A DNA stretch of 64,000 nucleotides from Guadua angustifolia. Lineage: Eukaryota > Streptophyta > Magnoliopsida > Poales > Poaceae. Position 1 is the first letter of the stretch. Each line of letters starts with the position of its first letter. Of this stretch, positions 1 through 12,360 are shown piece after piece. The notes beneath the pieces were generated by a model that was not told the origin of the DNA, did not search any database, and saw only the letters and a list, made by a program, of their open reading frames with translations. The position numbers were made by a program, and so were the translations under genes. The DNA is taken from the NCBI GenBank assembly GCA_036346375.1, contig CM070508.1:15246852-15310851 (forward strand), given 5' to 3'.

Positions 1-3000
1 TTGTTGCTGACTGCAGAACTCAGCTTTACACCACTAGCTCTCGAAGGAGAATTGCTTTCTCTAAGCCTGCTCTCCTCTCTAAGAGTTGTCATTATCTTCT
101 CAATGATTTTTGGTTGCTTACTCTCACCTCTGGGATGCTGATGTATGGATTTGGACGAATCTTGCCTTTTCAGTTCGACACATGAAATGTCTTTGTTGCC
201 TCTGAGATCTTCTGGTGTTGAACATTTTTCATCTGAGTAAACTCGATCTGAATCTTGGTTACTTCCAATATCAACAGCCTTGCTATCAGTACTTGCAGCC
301 CCCCCTGATGTGCTTCTGTCACTTGACTGTGTACTGTCTATATCACTACCAGAAATGCTACTGCTTTGGCTCTCAGACATGCTTCTCTGACTGCCCCGTA
401 AAGTGGGCAATGGTTTCTCTGGCATCGGCATGGGGTTTGAATCATCAGAAAGAGCACGATATTGATTAACATAGGGTTGCAGATATGGATTCTTCAGAAT
501 CTCGGATGCCTGTTCACACGATATGACATATTTTTTCAAAACCCACATGGAAGAGTCAAAGCTATTATATAGAAGGTTTCAAGCTTCATAATAGCTTACA
601 GTAGGTCGATGCTCAGGACTCTTCCTCAACATGCTTTTGATAAGGGCTTTCCTGCATCCAACAGAAAAAAAAACATTTGAATTGTATATTCTTTATGAAG
701 CTCTTATAACATTAGGACAAGGAAAAATGAAACAAACTTTTAACCAGTAACTGACCTACCGGTATTATTACGTATGCTACCAAAGCATTACTTGGTTCTC
801 AAGAATAATAAGAAAAACAACGGTAATGGGGACTTACAGTACAGATCATGTGATGGAAATGATTGAAAAGACCGCTTTTAAACATGAAAAGAAAAACAAA
901 TATCCAGCTTCCATACAACCTACTCTATGAAGACTAGTGCACGTACATGGAAGAAGAGTAGCAGGCAGGCAAGGGGCCAATGGAGGACCTATTTATCTTA
1001 CTTATCAATCCAGCCATATCCTGCAAACATTGCTGATCGGATAAGTCCACCGATTTTTAAACAAAAAGTAAAAATAGTAGCATCACCAAGTAACACCCAA
1101 GAATACGAACATTCTACATTTTCTATTGACAAATCTTAAATAGATCTAGTGGCATACGAACTTTATGTCATTGCTTTTTTTGTTGCCAAATAATTTTGGA
1201 TGCCTTTAACATATTCCATTTTGAAGCTATATGTAATGAAATGGTTAGCTTGGTTGAATTATAATCAGCCATTAGCTAACCATTTTTTACAAAAGAAATC
1301 ATAATACTATATTTGACAATTGAGATAGATATTACCTGTAAGGTTGCATGAATAATTCTAAAATCAGTTGTGCTCAAACACTATAAAATATGTATAGCTG
1401 TCTATAAGTCAATAATTCTTTGTTTCTTTATGAACTGATAGATTTATCGACTTCCATTTTACTCAGCTTAGGTCAATTAGGGATAGTAATTAGTTTGTTT
1501 CCAGAACTTGGCCAAAAGCTCTTTTGAGCATTACCTTGAAAATATCATATCTTTACATACCAATAAGCCTACAACGTAAGTTAAATTATGTGCTTCTGCT
1601 TGTATTGTAAATATAGTATCTGTCAAAGATATGTCCTAAAGAGAATATTGCAGTTTATTCAATATACTAAGTTAGATCACAGAGTTAGTCAGGATTTGGG
1701 CTACTTCTGCCAAAATATTGCAGTTTATTCAATATACTAAGTTACTAACTGTGATAACCCGGGGGGTTATCAGTTTAATTAAAGAATTAATTAAACAATA
1801 AAAATGAATTAGGAAAAAATAATAAAATGTAAGGATTAGAGAATGCCGTCAGTCCCGCAGTGCTCATCGAGATACCAGACCTGTCCGGGACCTAGACAAA
1901 CACCTCTCGATATTTTTCGGGGTTCATCATTTGGCATTTTAGACTTACCTGGTACGGTATGCGGGTACCGTCAGAATTTTGAGTGGAGAATGACCATAGG
2001 ACCCTTATAGCCAACAGGAGGCAATAGAAGCCTAAGGGCACAAAGGTCATTTGTTGCGATGCCCAGGGCAATAAATCCAGCCGAGCTAGCCAACCGGAAG
2101 CCAACCAAGACACTTTTGTCTCCCATTTCGCCACACAAACCAAGGGTCACAAGAGCACAGCCAACACTTCCTTTCCTTCAACACCAGCCCACAAGAACAC
2201 AAAGCCAAACCATCACATTCTCAACCGAAGCAAGCCACCAAAAGGAGGTGGCGATAGCATCCAGAAGACGGAGGTGGCGACCACATCCAGAAGGGAGGGG
2301 AAGGAATACCCAAAAGCTAGGGGGAAGGGCGTCCAGAAAGTAGTCGACCAGGAGGGAGACACGCCGTGTCTGCAACCTCTTCATCACCCCCCAGTTCATC
2401 CACCCCATTACCTAGCCCGATCATTCCAGGTGCATTTGCCTCACCCCAACAATATCAACGGTACCTGTTCTTATATGCAGAAGGTAGATCGGGGCTCTAG
2501 CCAAGCAATGGGGTAGAGGGGAGGGTAGATCGGGTTGTTCCCCCGTGCTCTCAGTAGGTTGGGGTAAGCATTAGTGTAGTATTTGTTCTTTCTTTTTTTT
2601 AGGGTAGATCAAACCCTCCCCCAACGATTCATCATAGACCACAGTGCTAAAATGAAATCAGTAAAGCAAAGAAAAATATGCAATAAAATCGAAACGGGTA
2701 GAACCCTAGATATGTCGGTAGGTAGGGGAAGGGAAGAGAAGTAGCTTCGGCGAGGGGGGGGTGGAGTCAGTGCTATGCGCCGTGGCTTGGTCAAGCCGGC
2801 CGAAGGAGGGCCAGCTCCGTCCACTGTGCGGCCGAGCCCAGGCCTTGGCGGCTGTGGCCAGAGCCGTGAGCACCAACACCGGCTGGACCGACCGCCGCAG
2901 TAGTAGGAGGCTGGAGAGGTGAGGAATGGCGGCGGGGAGAGGTCGGCACAGGAGGGTAGAGTTCGGCCGGTGTAGGAGCAGCAGGAGCATCTCGAGTCGG

Positions 3001-6000
3001 CACGAAAGGGGAGGGGGAGTGAAGCGCTCGACTCAAGAAGCCAGAGGCTTCGGCTGATCCAGAAAAGAGGTCTTCGGCCAGAAGCAAGAAAATGCAGAGA
3101 GGAAATAAAGAGAGGAAAGAAAGAAAAGAAAAGGAAAATAAGAGAAGAGAAAAGGAAAGGAGAAAATTGTAGAGAGGTAGAAAAATAACTACGCGAACCA
3201 CGTTGATTATGTGGATCAATCAACAGATCGCATAAAAATTGTCAAAGTGAGCTTGTAATTAGTTGTTAATTGTGCCAAACTAAAATTTGAACGACAGATC
3301 ATCCAATTGGTTGGACGTCAATTTAAATGCATAAACTTAAATGCCTTAGCGTATTCTGTTGTTTCAGGTCTCGACCTGAACCGCCCCGCCAATCAAAACC
3401 CATCTACGGGTGAGGCCGAACCGATCAATATTACACCAGGAAAGATTCCTCAATCATCTCTTGTTAAATGAGTTTCAAGTTTTCGTATAATACTCATATC
3501 CTCACTGCATCAAAAATCTAATTTAAAAAGGAAATGTCTAATCGAATATGGAGAATGGTGATGTGGTGCTGAAAATGGTAAATGAAACCGAGTTGCGGTT
3601 TGAAAATGGTACGATGGAGTTTAGAGTCCACGAATGGAGTCGTGGACTGTTTATTAGAAATAATTGTGGTGGATAGAGGGTGCCAAGAAAAGCAGGAGGT
3701 GCCTGAGCTGGTGGGGCCCTCTACATAGCTAGCATATAAGGTCAAACATGTACACTCGGGCAATAGGCCGTATTTCAGTGTCAACCATAGCGAGATAAAT
3801 CGCCATCAGAAAAGATTGTCCTATGAAAGTATTATGATCTTCACATTGGGTAAGTTAATTATGGTCGAGTTGGGAAATACCGGTATGACCTAGGGGGACA
3901 TAAGATGAGAGTGATGATGAAATGTGAGAGGAGCGGTATATTTGAAGCCCATGGGTACTACCGAAGATGCCGAGGTACAACTGTATCTGCAGGTGTGGGA
4001 TGGCCTGGTGGAGGCTCCCTACTCGAGTACAGGGTTGGAGATCTAATACCGGAGTAGCGATAAACGTTCTGGAGCCTCTGTGGTAGAGGCCGTCATGGGT
4101 AAAGTAACACGAACCTATGCAGAGTCAAAATCTTGAATTCAAGTCTGTCTCCTGGATTGGAGGCTACGGAAGCTAAGCTTGTCTTATACACGGGTGCTAG
4201 TAGTAAATTTTTAATAATTAAAACTTCGAACCCTTATAGAAAACTAAAAACCTAATTTTATTAAATTCATATTTGGAGGAGAGGAATTGGATGGAGAGAA
4301 AATCATCATAATGCATTATGTTATCTAATACTTGCTGAGTACGTTATACTCACTCTTGTATTTCCCCCCTTTCTAGAAGGAGATCCTGATGGATCCGCCT
4401 ACGAGGCTAAGGATGAAGGCTACTCCCAGGATCAGTCCCAGGGTTATCAAGACGATGGCTCGGAGGGCTATTATTATACCGACTGCTACTAGGAGTATTA
4501 GAAGTCTCTGAAGGCCTTATTATGCTCCTAGAAGGTATTTAGTATGTGCAGGCAGTAGTCGTACTCTTTTGTTGTACAGAGAAGCGCTGTAATACTATGT
4601 AATGGACATATAGCCCTGCGTGGCTAGCAATGAATATATTTTCATGTAGTCTCTAATTATTGTTCTACTGCAACACTCTGAATACGGCATAGTAACTGGT
4701 AAAGCATTGGATTCTCCAATATTTTGCCAGCGGTTGTGCCGAGATTCATGTAATTAACTTAAGGGTAATGACAATGTTACTGTTAGTACCTTGGGCTAAT
4801 TATACAGGTCGCCACACTAACCAACAATGAAAGAGCATAAACCCTTTTTGGAAATATGTAACATAAAAAGAGAAATATTCAATTCATAATCCACCCAGGA
4901 AAACTACTCTTAGATAATCATAGTGAAGCAAGAAATAAGATCTCACAAAAGCCTTGAAAGCAGGTCGATGAGCTGCCATTTCGTATATACAGCATCCTAT
5001 GAAAGACATAAAAGTAACATTAAAATCAAATATGCAGTTATGTGATCATCTATAAATATTAGTACAAAGAGACATGAGTCAGAAAAGAAATATATTACCA
5101 AGAGACCAGATGTCTGACTTGAATCCATAGGGAATATCTGCAAGGAGCTCTGGACACATGTAATTTGGTGTTCCAACGACCTAAGGAAAGCACGATGCTA
5201 TCAGTATTTAGTAAGAGTTTGGGCATAAAAAAATAGTAATGCCTTTTTCTTTTCCACAATTCAGATGAATATCCGTGTCTATATGGTCCGTGGTATAAGT
5301 GCAGGAATTTTGGGGAATAATTATGTAATCGTGTTTATCCTATCAGATCCCCACACCCCTTATTTATAGTGTCAATCATACCTGAATTACAACCAAACTC
5401 TAACTCGAATTTATATCTAACTTGAATCCTATCCCTAACATGACTCCGAGTCACACATGACTCGGACTCTTATTTATCTCCGGTACTAAATCTCCAACAA
5501 TAAGGGAAGGCTATAAATGGTATTAGGGATATACGAATGACAAACAGCATGGTTAGTGACTTATTGTCTCTGGTGATATACCATTTGAGGAATAATAGCT
5601 CAATAAATGTAATGTTCTCACAGTAGGAAAGGCTAAGGTAATGCAAAATTTTACACACAGATCAATTGGAGGAAATAATGAAAAAGAGCATACTGAAGAA
5701 GTTAAATCATCTTCCTTTAAAGTCTTAGCTAGGCCAAAGTCTCCTGCATGCAAACCAATGAATTGTAAATTGATAAAACAAAGAATTACAAGATGCTGAT
5801 ATAGTATGGAACAGCAGACAACTCCAGACTTGCAGTACTGTATTTATTATCAGGAACTAACCAAGGCGTATATCCTGATCTTTGGTGAGAAATATGTTGG
5901 AGCACTGCATATATGAGGAACAATGTCAATGATATTATCGTATAAACAATTGACAGTGATACAATCTATTGTCACTTACCTTCAGATCACGATGCAAGAC

Positions 6001-6815
6001 ATAGTTTGAATGCAAGTAGTCGACAGCTAATACCAATTGAGCGAACCATTTCAGCAGTTTCTGATGATCAAACAGTATTATGAGCCCAATGTTGGATGCT
6101 TTTTTCATTCGTTCAGACAAACAAAAGAGACAAGTCATCTTATACCTCCTCTGGAAAGTAAGTACCATTTGATTTTTTCATCAGTTCATCCCTGTGGTAA
6201 AAGAACAAAGTGAGACAAATACAATCTACAAAATAGCAGCGATAAAACTAAACTCCCAAGTGCCAAATCACACTCACATATCTCCACCTTCACAGTAGCC
6301 CGTGACAATGCAGACATAGCAACCCTGCAAAACTCACCTTGTCAACTAAACAAGTACAACTGCAAACCGAACAAGAAAATAACAAGTTCCTAAACGACAA
6401 ACCTTCTCAACCCAAGCCTCTTTGAATTCAACAATGTACGGGTGCTGCAGCCGAGCAATCAGAGCCATCTGCACTTTGCTTTCCTCTTGATCAATTCCTC
6501 GAATTAACACCAGTGAACCAAGATAAGAAAATCACAAGGATTCCACGCTTCTACTAACCTCTTGGTGAGCAGACTTGCGGCAGCGATCCGTCTGCCTCGC
6601 AAGCCGGATTTTCTTCAACACATACCTGCGATCGAGACACAAAGCATACGGTCACCAACATCAACGGGAGAAAACAAACTCTACACCTTCACGTAAGGGA
6701 ACTGGAGCATGTCCTACTTCTTCTTCTCAATCTTGTGATTCACAAGGATGGCGGCGCCGAAGGCGCCACGGCCAATCTGCTCCATGATCTCGTACTGATC
6801 CATCCGGGACTCCAT
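1..6815 (-). CDS. NEK: NEK-type Ser/Thr protein kinase, 3' end off window
   Basis: NIMA-related kinase of the plant NEK family, which phosphorylates Ser/Thr and is linked to microtubules and directional cell growth. Exons on the minus strand: 6718-6815, 6559-6625, 6403-6468, 6278-6324, 6146-6191, 5980-6060, 5862-5904, 5694-5743, 5099-5180, 4947-4996, 947-1020, 600-651 and 1-509 (continues off the edge). All junctions are GT-AG and the frame is open for 421 residues. Visible motifs: glycine loop GRGAFG (15-20), beta-3 Lys37 in YVLKK, catalytic loop HRDLK (131-135), DFG (151-153), activation segment GTPNYMCPE (169-177), then a Ser-rich tail from about residue 265. The start was chosen at MESRMDQYE; MDQYE four codons later is a possible alternative start. 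Intron 10 (1021-4946) is enlarged by a solo LTR. No damage is seen. The exact paralogue number cannot be assigned. Confidence 0.93.
1644..1744. repeat. 31-bp direct repeat in NEK intron 10
   Basis: A 31-bp stretch at 1644-1674 recurs at 1714-1744 (core TTTATTCAATATACTAAG). The second copy abuts the target duplication of the solo LTR. It is intronic and no function is apparent. Confidence 0.85.
1750..4816. mobile_element. Solo LTR, probably Ty3/gypsy (Tekay/Del-like)
   Basis: The element begins TGTGATAACCC and ends GTCGCCACA (TG...CA). It is flanked by a perfect 5-bp duplication CTAAC at 1745-1749 and 4817-4821. At 3067 bp it is long, and no gag or pol homology is visible, so a solo LTR is the simplest reading. 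Its right half has a CTTGCTGAGTACG...TACTCACTCTTG motif and a poly(A)-site-like end, resembling the R region of Tekay/Del chromovirus LTRs (from memory). The first 60 bp contain two hairpins in a row: GATAACCC/GGGTTATC and GTTTAATTAA/TTAATTAAAC. The open frames at 2609-3223 lie in a purine/pyrimidine-biased tract and are not credible genes. Confidence 0.75.
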
Positions 6816-7634
6816 GCGTCCCCAATCGGCAACAAAAACAACCACGGCTTTACAGTGGTAATTCGCAACCTGCTTGGATCAATCTCTAAATGCCGAAGTC
6901 AAATCACATTTCTCCTGCCCAACTGCGGCTCAAACGCCTCCGCATCCTCGGCGAGCCCTGCAAAAAGCATCGAGACGACGAGACACCTACATGAGCCAAG
7001 CTGCTTTAAGCAAAGCGTACTCGCGTCACGTGCCACCATTCAATCAAATCCACAACATGTAGTGATACTGCTGCCTTTTCTTAGAAAGGAAAGACAATAT
7101 TGCACAAGGAAAGTGTTTAAACACGGGAATCGATGAACTACAGGCTACGAGTGGACTAGTACTCCATTGAAATGCATGAGAGGAGCATCAGTCATCCAAA
7201 ACTACGTTTTTTAAAAAAAAATTCAGTTATCCAGAACAGTTGCACCAAATTTACAGATTTAGCAACTGTATCGCGCACTGCTCCCACCAACCGCAACCCG
7301 GCCAAGACAGGGGGGCATTACCGCGGGGGTCGCCACCTGCATTGGCCAGCGGCCGGGAAAACCCAGGGCGGCGACGGCGGCGCTTCTGCTCCGATTCGGG
7401 CAGAAACCGGCGATGTCGGCGGCGACGGGACGGGGCCGCGGGGAGATCTCCCGCCTCCCTGGCGCCTACTGCTCTCTCGCGCGTCTCGAGCTCTCGCAGC
7501 TTCGGCTACTCCCCTGCTGGCCTCGTTGGTCGCTTCAGGGCTCAGGCTCTGGATTTGATTTGATTTGGCTGTGTGTTTTTTTCCTCTGGTGCGGCGTAAC
7601 GGTGGTGGTGTAGGCGACGGAGCTTGCTCGGCTG
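6816..7634 (-). other. NEK 5' leader, probably with a leader intron
   Basis: This region lies between the kinase ATG and its likely TATA box. 7280-7600 is GC-rich, as is typical of a grass 5' UTR exon. 6850-7270 is less GC-rich and could be a leader intron. I could not fix its splice sites. Confidence 0.4.
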
Positions 7635-7644
7635 CTTTATATAC
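7635..7644 (-). promoter_or_regulatory. Putative TATA box of the NEK gene
   Basis: The minus strand reads GTATATAAAG, about 820 bp upstream of the NEK ATG and just upstream of the GC-rich leader. The position and context fit a core promoter, but the transcription start is not visible directly. Confidence 0.5.
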
Positions 7645-7744
7645 GGGGGAATGGCCGCAACAGCGCAAGGAGGTCATGGGTGGTGGTGCTGGTATCGAGA
7701 TTCGAGAGACGACAGGTCTTTGCGAGTGCGGCTTCCACTTACTG

Positions 7745-8382
7745 ATTACTGTACTAAGGGCGTGTACAACAATAGATATATATATACTGTTTATACAAAT
7801 ATGTTATATAGCATTTTAGATAATGTGATGGGGAGAGAATAAAAAGAGAGAAAGATACTGTTTACTATTTAATAGACTGTTTTATAGATAGCTTTATACT
7901 GTGTATACTATTATACAAACAATCTATTAATTATATGAGAGATCATTACAGATAGTTATATAGACAGTCTATTATATAGGTTGTCTTTAATAATATCTAT
8001 AGATAATATGAAAGTGTGTTATAGACAACTATCGTCTATACTACTATATATATCCTAAATTAGTGAGTGATTACTGTCCTAAATTAGTGGTAACAAAACA
8101 TCGGTTCTAAGTGCAATTTTGACTACTCGTTTCGACTTAATAATTTATAAAATTTATCAAAATTATAATATTATATGGAAGCATTGTCTAAAAACAAATT
8201 TATATGTATCGTATTTATGTATCCATTCTAAATATTTAAAAAGATATTGATAACTAGAGTTTATAATATTTGATTAGATGTAACATTAACTTCATTTTTT
8301 AACGTGAGGGCGTATACATTAAGGAAACAAAAATCGTTATGACCTTATAAAAAATGGAGCAATTCGGATGGACGGGTGAATA
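7745..8382. other. AT-rich intergenic DNA, possible degenerate MITE
   Basis: 7745-8060 begins AAGGGCGTGTACAACAATAG, a MITE-like terminus, and is full of short TATAGA/TCTATA motifs. No convincing opposite terminal repeat or target duplication was found. 8060-8382 is AT-rich with nothing recognisable. Confidence 0.3.
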
Positions 8383-8466
8383 GAAATAACAAAGTGTCAA
8401 CAAAATCGAAAAAAGTTAGCGAGAGAAATAACAAAGTGTCAACAAAATCGAAAAAAGTTAGCGAGA
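8383..8466. repeat. Tandem duplication of a 42-bp unit
   Basis: Two adjacent identical 42-bp copies, 8383-8424 and 8425-8466 (unit starts GAAATAACAAAGTGTC). Identity implies a recent slip. 8467-8944 around it is unassigned AT-rich sequence. Confidence 0.9.
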
Positions 8467-8944
8467 ATACGTACTATAGGTGTGGTTACAACTTAAAATT
8501 GCATAACGTGAACTCCAAAGTATGGACATCCGATCACCGTGGGAATTAGCCGTGTTCGACGTCCCATGTACCAGGCCAAGGATGCAATCGGATCAGCTTT
8601 TCCTAAGGGTATTATAGCAATTTTCAGAAAATTATAATGTACGAAAAATCCCCTCTCATGTGACCATCAGCTCAAATGTGAGTTCTTGTTCTCACACTGT
8701 AGGGGAACTTCTCGCTTGATATATTTTCTAGTTCTAAAATCTAAACTTTTGCTTTTGAAAATCCAAAAATGTTGGATATTTATAATTATGCAAGAGAGAA
8801 ACGTGAATCTGCGGTATAGTATCCACTCTTCCAAACATAGCCAGATTTAAATATAAAAAAAGCCACTTTAGGTAAAATGATGCAGTTGTTGACCGATCAC
8901 ATCATTTGGTGCTGAATAAAAAATGGTTAAGTTAAGCGAATGTA

Positions 8945-9998
8945 CTAAAGCAATGCTAGTTTCTCGAAGACCACGTGGAGGTCTATATATGTTTGTGATG
9001 AGTTATTGACAGTATTTAAATATATAGTGTTCAAGTTTAAGTTTGTTTTGAATTTTATTTTGAATTTGAAACAATTTAAGATGCTGTCAGTGTTGGGCGA
9101 CACTACAGGCCTTGTAGTGGCGATAGTGTTGGCCAAGCGGCACTACCAACTTAAGATGGCTGTAGTGCCGACCCTGCTGCACTACCGGACCATCTGTAAC
9201 TAGCGGTAGTGATTTTACAGAGAGATGTTTCTCTGTGGTTGAGCGAGGGCGGTATAGGGGCAGTAGTGCCGAGGTTGCGGTACTTCCGGGCCATACTAGG
9301 CGTCAGTTATCTACAAGAAAGGGGTTTCTTAGGGTTGTTCAAGGTGAACAGCATTATCGGCTACTAAGGAGTGGTAGTACCACACTTGCGGCACTACCGA
9401 CCCTAGTTGGTAGTAGTACCGACTTTCTAAGGAAGTTGTGCTTAAGGTTTGCATATGTGTTGATTAATACATATTATTGTGAATAGTGCTATGTGATGGT
9501 TTGCTTATCTGTGTGGCTGCAGGACATCAGTGTTAGGTTATGGTGAGGCGAAGGCGAGACCGGGACTAAGCTCATGGAGGAGTCGAGGTTCAGAATAGTC
9601 AAGGAATCTAGTGCTGTCATGAAACGATCAAAAACACGTGGCGCGTCAAGTGACTTAGGCCCGTTTGCAAGCGAGGATAGTTTGGGAGAGTCCAGACGTG
9701 TTAAAGGCTTGACGGCAAGTTATCGGGGCTATGTGGAAAGCGACAAAGTATGGGTGATGGTTCGAGGAAAAGAAAGACCGATCTTAAGGCAGTTTGGAAA
9801 ACCACGGTAGTGGTCTAAGCTATTTAGGTCACACCAGAGTAGTGTTGGACGCAAATTCGGGCTCACGAAGCGGATTTGGTGTCAATGTAATTATCGCTTT
9901 GATAAGCGTGCTTGTGTGAGTAGAAAACCTGTTAAAAGTGTTGGGTTTCAGTTTAGCCCATGTAAATATAGATGATATGCACTTGTGTATCCATGTTG
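8945..9998 (+). mobile_element. Left part of a Ty1/copia LTR remnant (SIRE/Maximus-like)
   Basis: Contains repeated inverted modules of the GCGGTAGTGCCG / CGGCACTACCGC type that I associate with grass SIRE/Maximus LTRs. The same modules reappear at 22260-22350 on the far side of the gypsy element. The sequence right after that element (from 21527) has a TATA motif (CTCTATATAAG), as in an LTR promoter. I infer that the two flanks are one older LTR split by the insertion. The outer ends are approximate. Confidence 0.4.
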
Positions 9999-10544
9999 TG
10001 GAATATACAGACCTGGGTATCTGGTTAATGGGCCGACTGGATCGTCCCAAGGGGTGGGCTAGGCCAGCCACGCAGAAAAGAGAGATCTTCTAGAAGGCCC
10101 AGTTGTACGCAGTAGAGACAAAGACCGGGAGAAGGAACGGACAGGGTAGGTAGACAACGTCTGCGCCCATCAAGAAGGGCTCTGCTTGCATGCTATCAGA
10201 CATGGTCACCACCACTGATGTCTCTCCTCTGCGCCCAACTACCCCTGTTGCTCCTGCTACGCCTCAACAACTTCCACTGCTATACGCAGGAGACCCTTCT
10301 CTGCTGTATAAAGAGAAGGGGAGCTTCGAGAGAAAGGAGAGAGAGAGAAATCTGTAAGAGAGAACTTGTAAGCAAGAACACTCTTCCAAAAACACCAGAA
10401 ACACCGAACGCAGGACTAGGGTATTATCTCCATTGGAGAGCCCGAACCTGGGTAAAATCGCCTTGTGTCTTGCGTTACCATCAGACTCAGATCTTCCGCC
10501 TTGCCCCGTTCATTCTTCTATACTGCCGATCACAAACATCGACA
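9999..10544 (+). repeat. 5' LTR of the Tat element
   Basis: Starts TGGAATATACAG and ends ACATCGACA. It matches 20977-21526 end to end with scattered differences. It contains a TATA-like TGTATAAAGAG near 10300 ahead of a purine-rich stretch. Confidence 0.9.
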
Positions 10545-10546
10545 GT

Positions 10547-10564
10547 TGGCGCGCCGAGTAGGGG
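10547..10564 (+). other. Primer-binding site of the Tat element
   Basis: TGGCGCGCCGAGTAGGGG starts two bases after the 5' LTR, where a tRNA 3' end would anneal. The opening TGG matches a tRNA CCA end. The tRNA type was not assigned. Confidence 0.7.
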
Positions 10565-10593
10565 CAGCACGAAGATCGTCCCCCTCGAGTTTG

Positions 10594-12360
10594 ATGGCGG
10601 CACCCAGCGGGATCACCGTCTCCTTCACTCCTAGCCAGGTCTTCCGCTTTGGAAGCCTGGACTTCATCGCCGACGGCCTTGGTAAGCTCGTCCTCTCTGG
10701 GCTGGGCTCGACCCATCCTGAGAGGGCCCCCATTGCTCCCTCGCCCTAGTTCCCGTCCGGATCGGGGAGCGCTACGGCCACCCGCTCTCAAGGAGCCTTC
10801 CGTGGTGTCTTCGCGATCGAGGACGATCGGACCGATACCCTGCACCAGCAAGAAGCCGCAGACACGGTGGAGGCGGACCGCCTCTATCGCGCGGCCCGAG
10901 AGGAGCGCGCGAGGTCCCTTCAGAACCGGGGGCGCAATGTCAACGAGGAGTTTCTGCAAGCGAAGAAAGGCGACCAACTGGTCTTCCACACGCTGCAGCA
11001 GAACATCATCATCTCCAAGACGCTACTCGACACTCTAGGGCCAATCCTTGGTCCGGACAGCCTCGCTGCTCCGATCGTGGCCCAAGTTAAGGCCATGGTG
11101 ACGGCGACGGCGGTCCAGCAAAACCAAGAAGCACCCGCAGAGAAGACACATTCTCGTGCCCGCGCGGCCACCCAGACCGGCAGCAGTCGGACTGCCCAAA
11201 GTCGACTTCGAGGCAGTCGGCTCGAGCTTCGCCGTGGCGAAGACGCCCGCCAGAGCCTCAACCGCGATCTCCGCTTGGATCTTAACGCCAGGCGGTGTGA
11301 ACGGGAAGAGGGGGAGCAGCGCCGGCGTGAGGATGACTATGAACGTTTAGGCATCAGCTATGATGACCGGGACGATCGCAATGACCGACGCGATGACCAT
11401 GCCGACCGCAAGGATCGTGGTCGCTGGGCCGAGAGTGACAATGGAGATCACAGAGGTGGGACGCCCCTGCGCCGATCGCCTCGACGGCGCAGCAGCGGGC
11501 CCATCGACGGGGTCCGTGCTTTCACCCCCGACTCCGCCGAGTGGTTTGGCCCGACGGATTCAACCCTAGGGGCATCGTCAAGTTCGATGGAGAAAGGGAT
11601 CCAGAGGCCTGGCTGCAGGTCTACACCCTCGTAGTCAAGGCAGCCGGAGGCGACCAGAGCGTGATGGCAAACTACCTGCCGGTCACGCACGCCCCATCAG
11701 CCCAAGCTTGGCTCACGGGACTCCCAGCGGGTTCTATTAATTCCTGGGGCGATCTTTGTGAGCAGTTCATCTCAAACTTCCAGGGCACCTACGAGAGGCC
11801 TGGGATCGCATGGGACCTGGACCAGCTTCATCAGAAGAAGAACGAATCTCTGCGAGAGTTCATTCGGCGTTTCATGCAGAAGAAAATCACCGTTCGGGAT
11901 GTTTCGGAAGCGGTCGTCATAGCTGCCTTCCAGAAGGGAGTCAGCGACCCTGACTTGATCAAGAAGATGTCCCGGAGTCCGCCGACCACCATCAGGGAGA
12001 TGTTCGCCTTGGCCGATCGCTATGCCACGGCCTCGGACGCCCTGGCGGAGCGCTAGGAAGACCGCCCGCGGCAGAAGGACAAAAAGGACCACGCCGAGCC
12101 CTCCAAGCAAAGGGACAAGTAGCGTGGGCCTGGAAAGATGGTCGCTGCGGCCAAGCGCGATCAGCCCCGAGTGCCGCGGGGCAAAGACTACAACGAGGTG
12201 ATGGACGCCATTTGCCCCTTCCACCCTCAGGGCAGGCACGCGGCCAAGGACTACTACACCCTGAAGAGGTTTGCTCGCGAGAGTAGCAATAGGGCAAACC
12301 GAGGCAGGGGCGAAGCGGCAAAGAAGCAAGACCCGCCCGAGGAGGACGGGGGCGATTACC
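10594..12360 (+). pseudogene. Tat-element gag, broken
   Basis: Starts with the ATG of MAAPSGITVSF shortly after the primer-binding site. An amber stop at 10747 interrupts a frame that continues to about 11540. A short insertion near 11545 then shifts the frame into the capsid part (about 11560-12050: KFDGERDPEAWLQVY, YLPVTHAPSAQAWL, SWGDLCEQF), which is a retrotrans_gag-type domain. Further stops lie at 12054 and 12119, ahead of the basic segment and the CPFHPQGRHAAKDY region that ends gag in these elements. The product would coat the RNA genome, but this copy cannot make it. A charged Asp/Arg-rich linker covers 11280-11460. Confidence 0.85.

Noticed and set aside
2609..3223. 204-codon minus-strand open frame plus overlapping frames
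   Set aside because: It lies within the solo LTR in a strongly purine/pyrimidine-biased tract. Low-complexity Leu/Phe/Ser/Pro protein with no domain; three overlapping frames are equally open.
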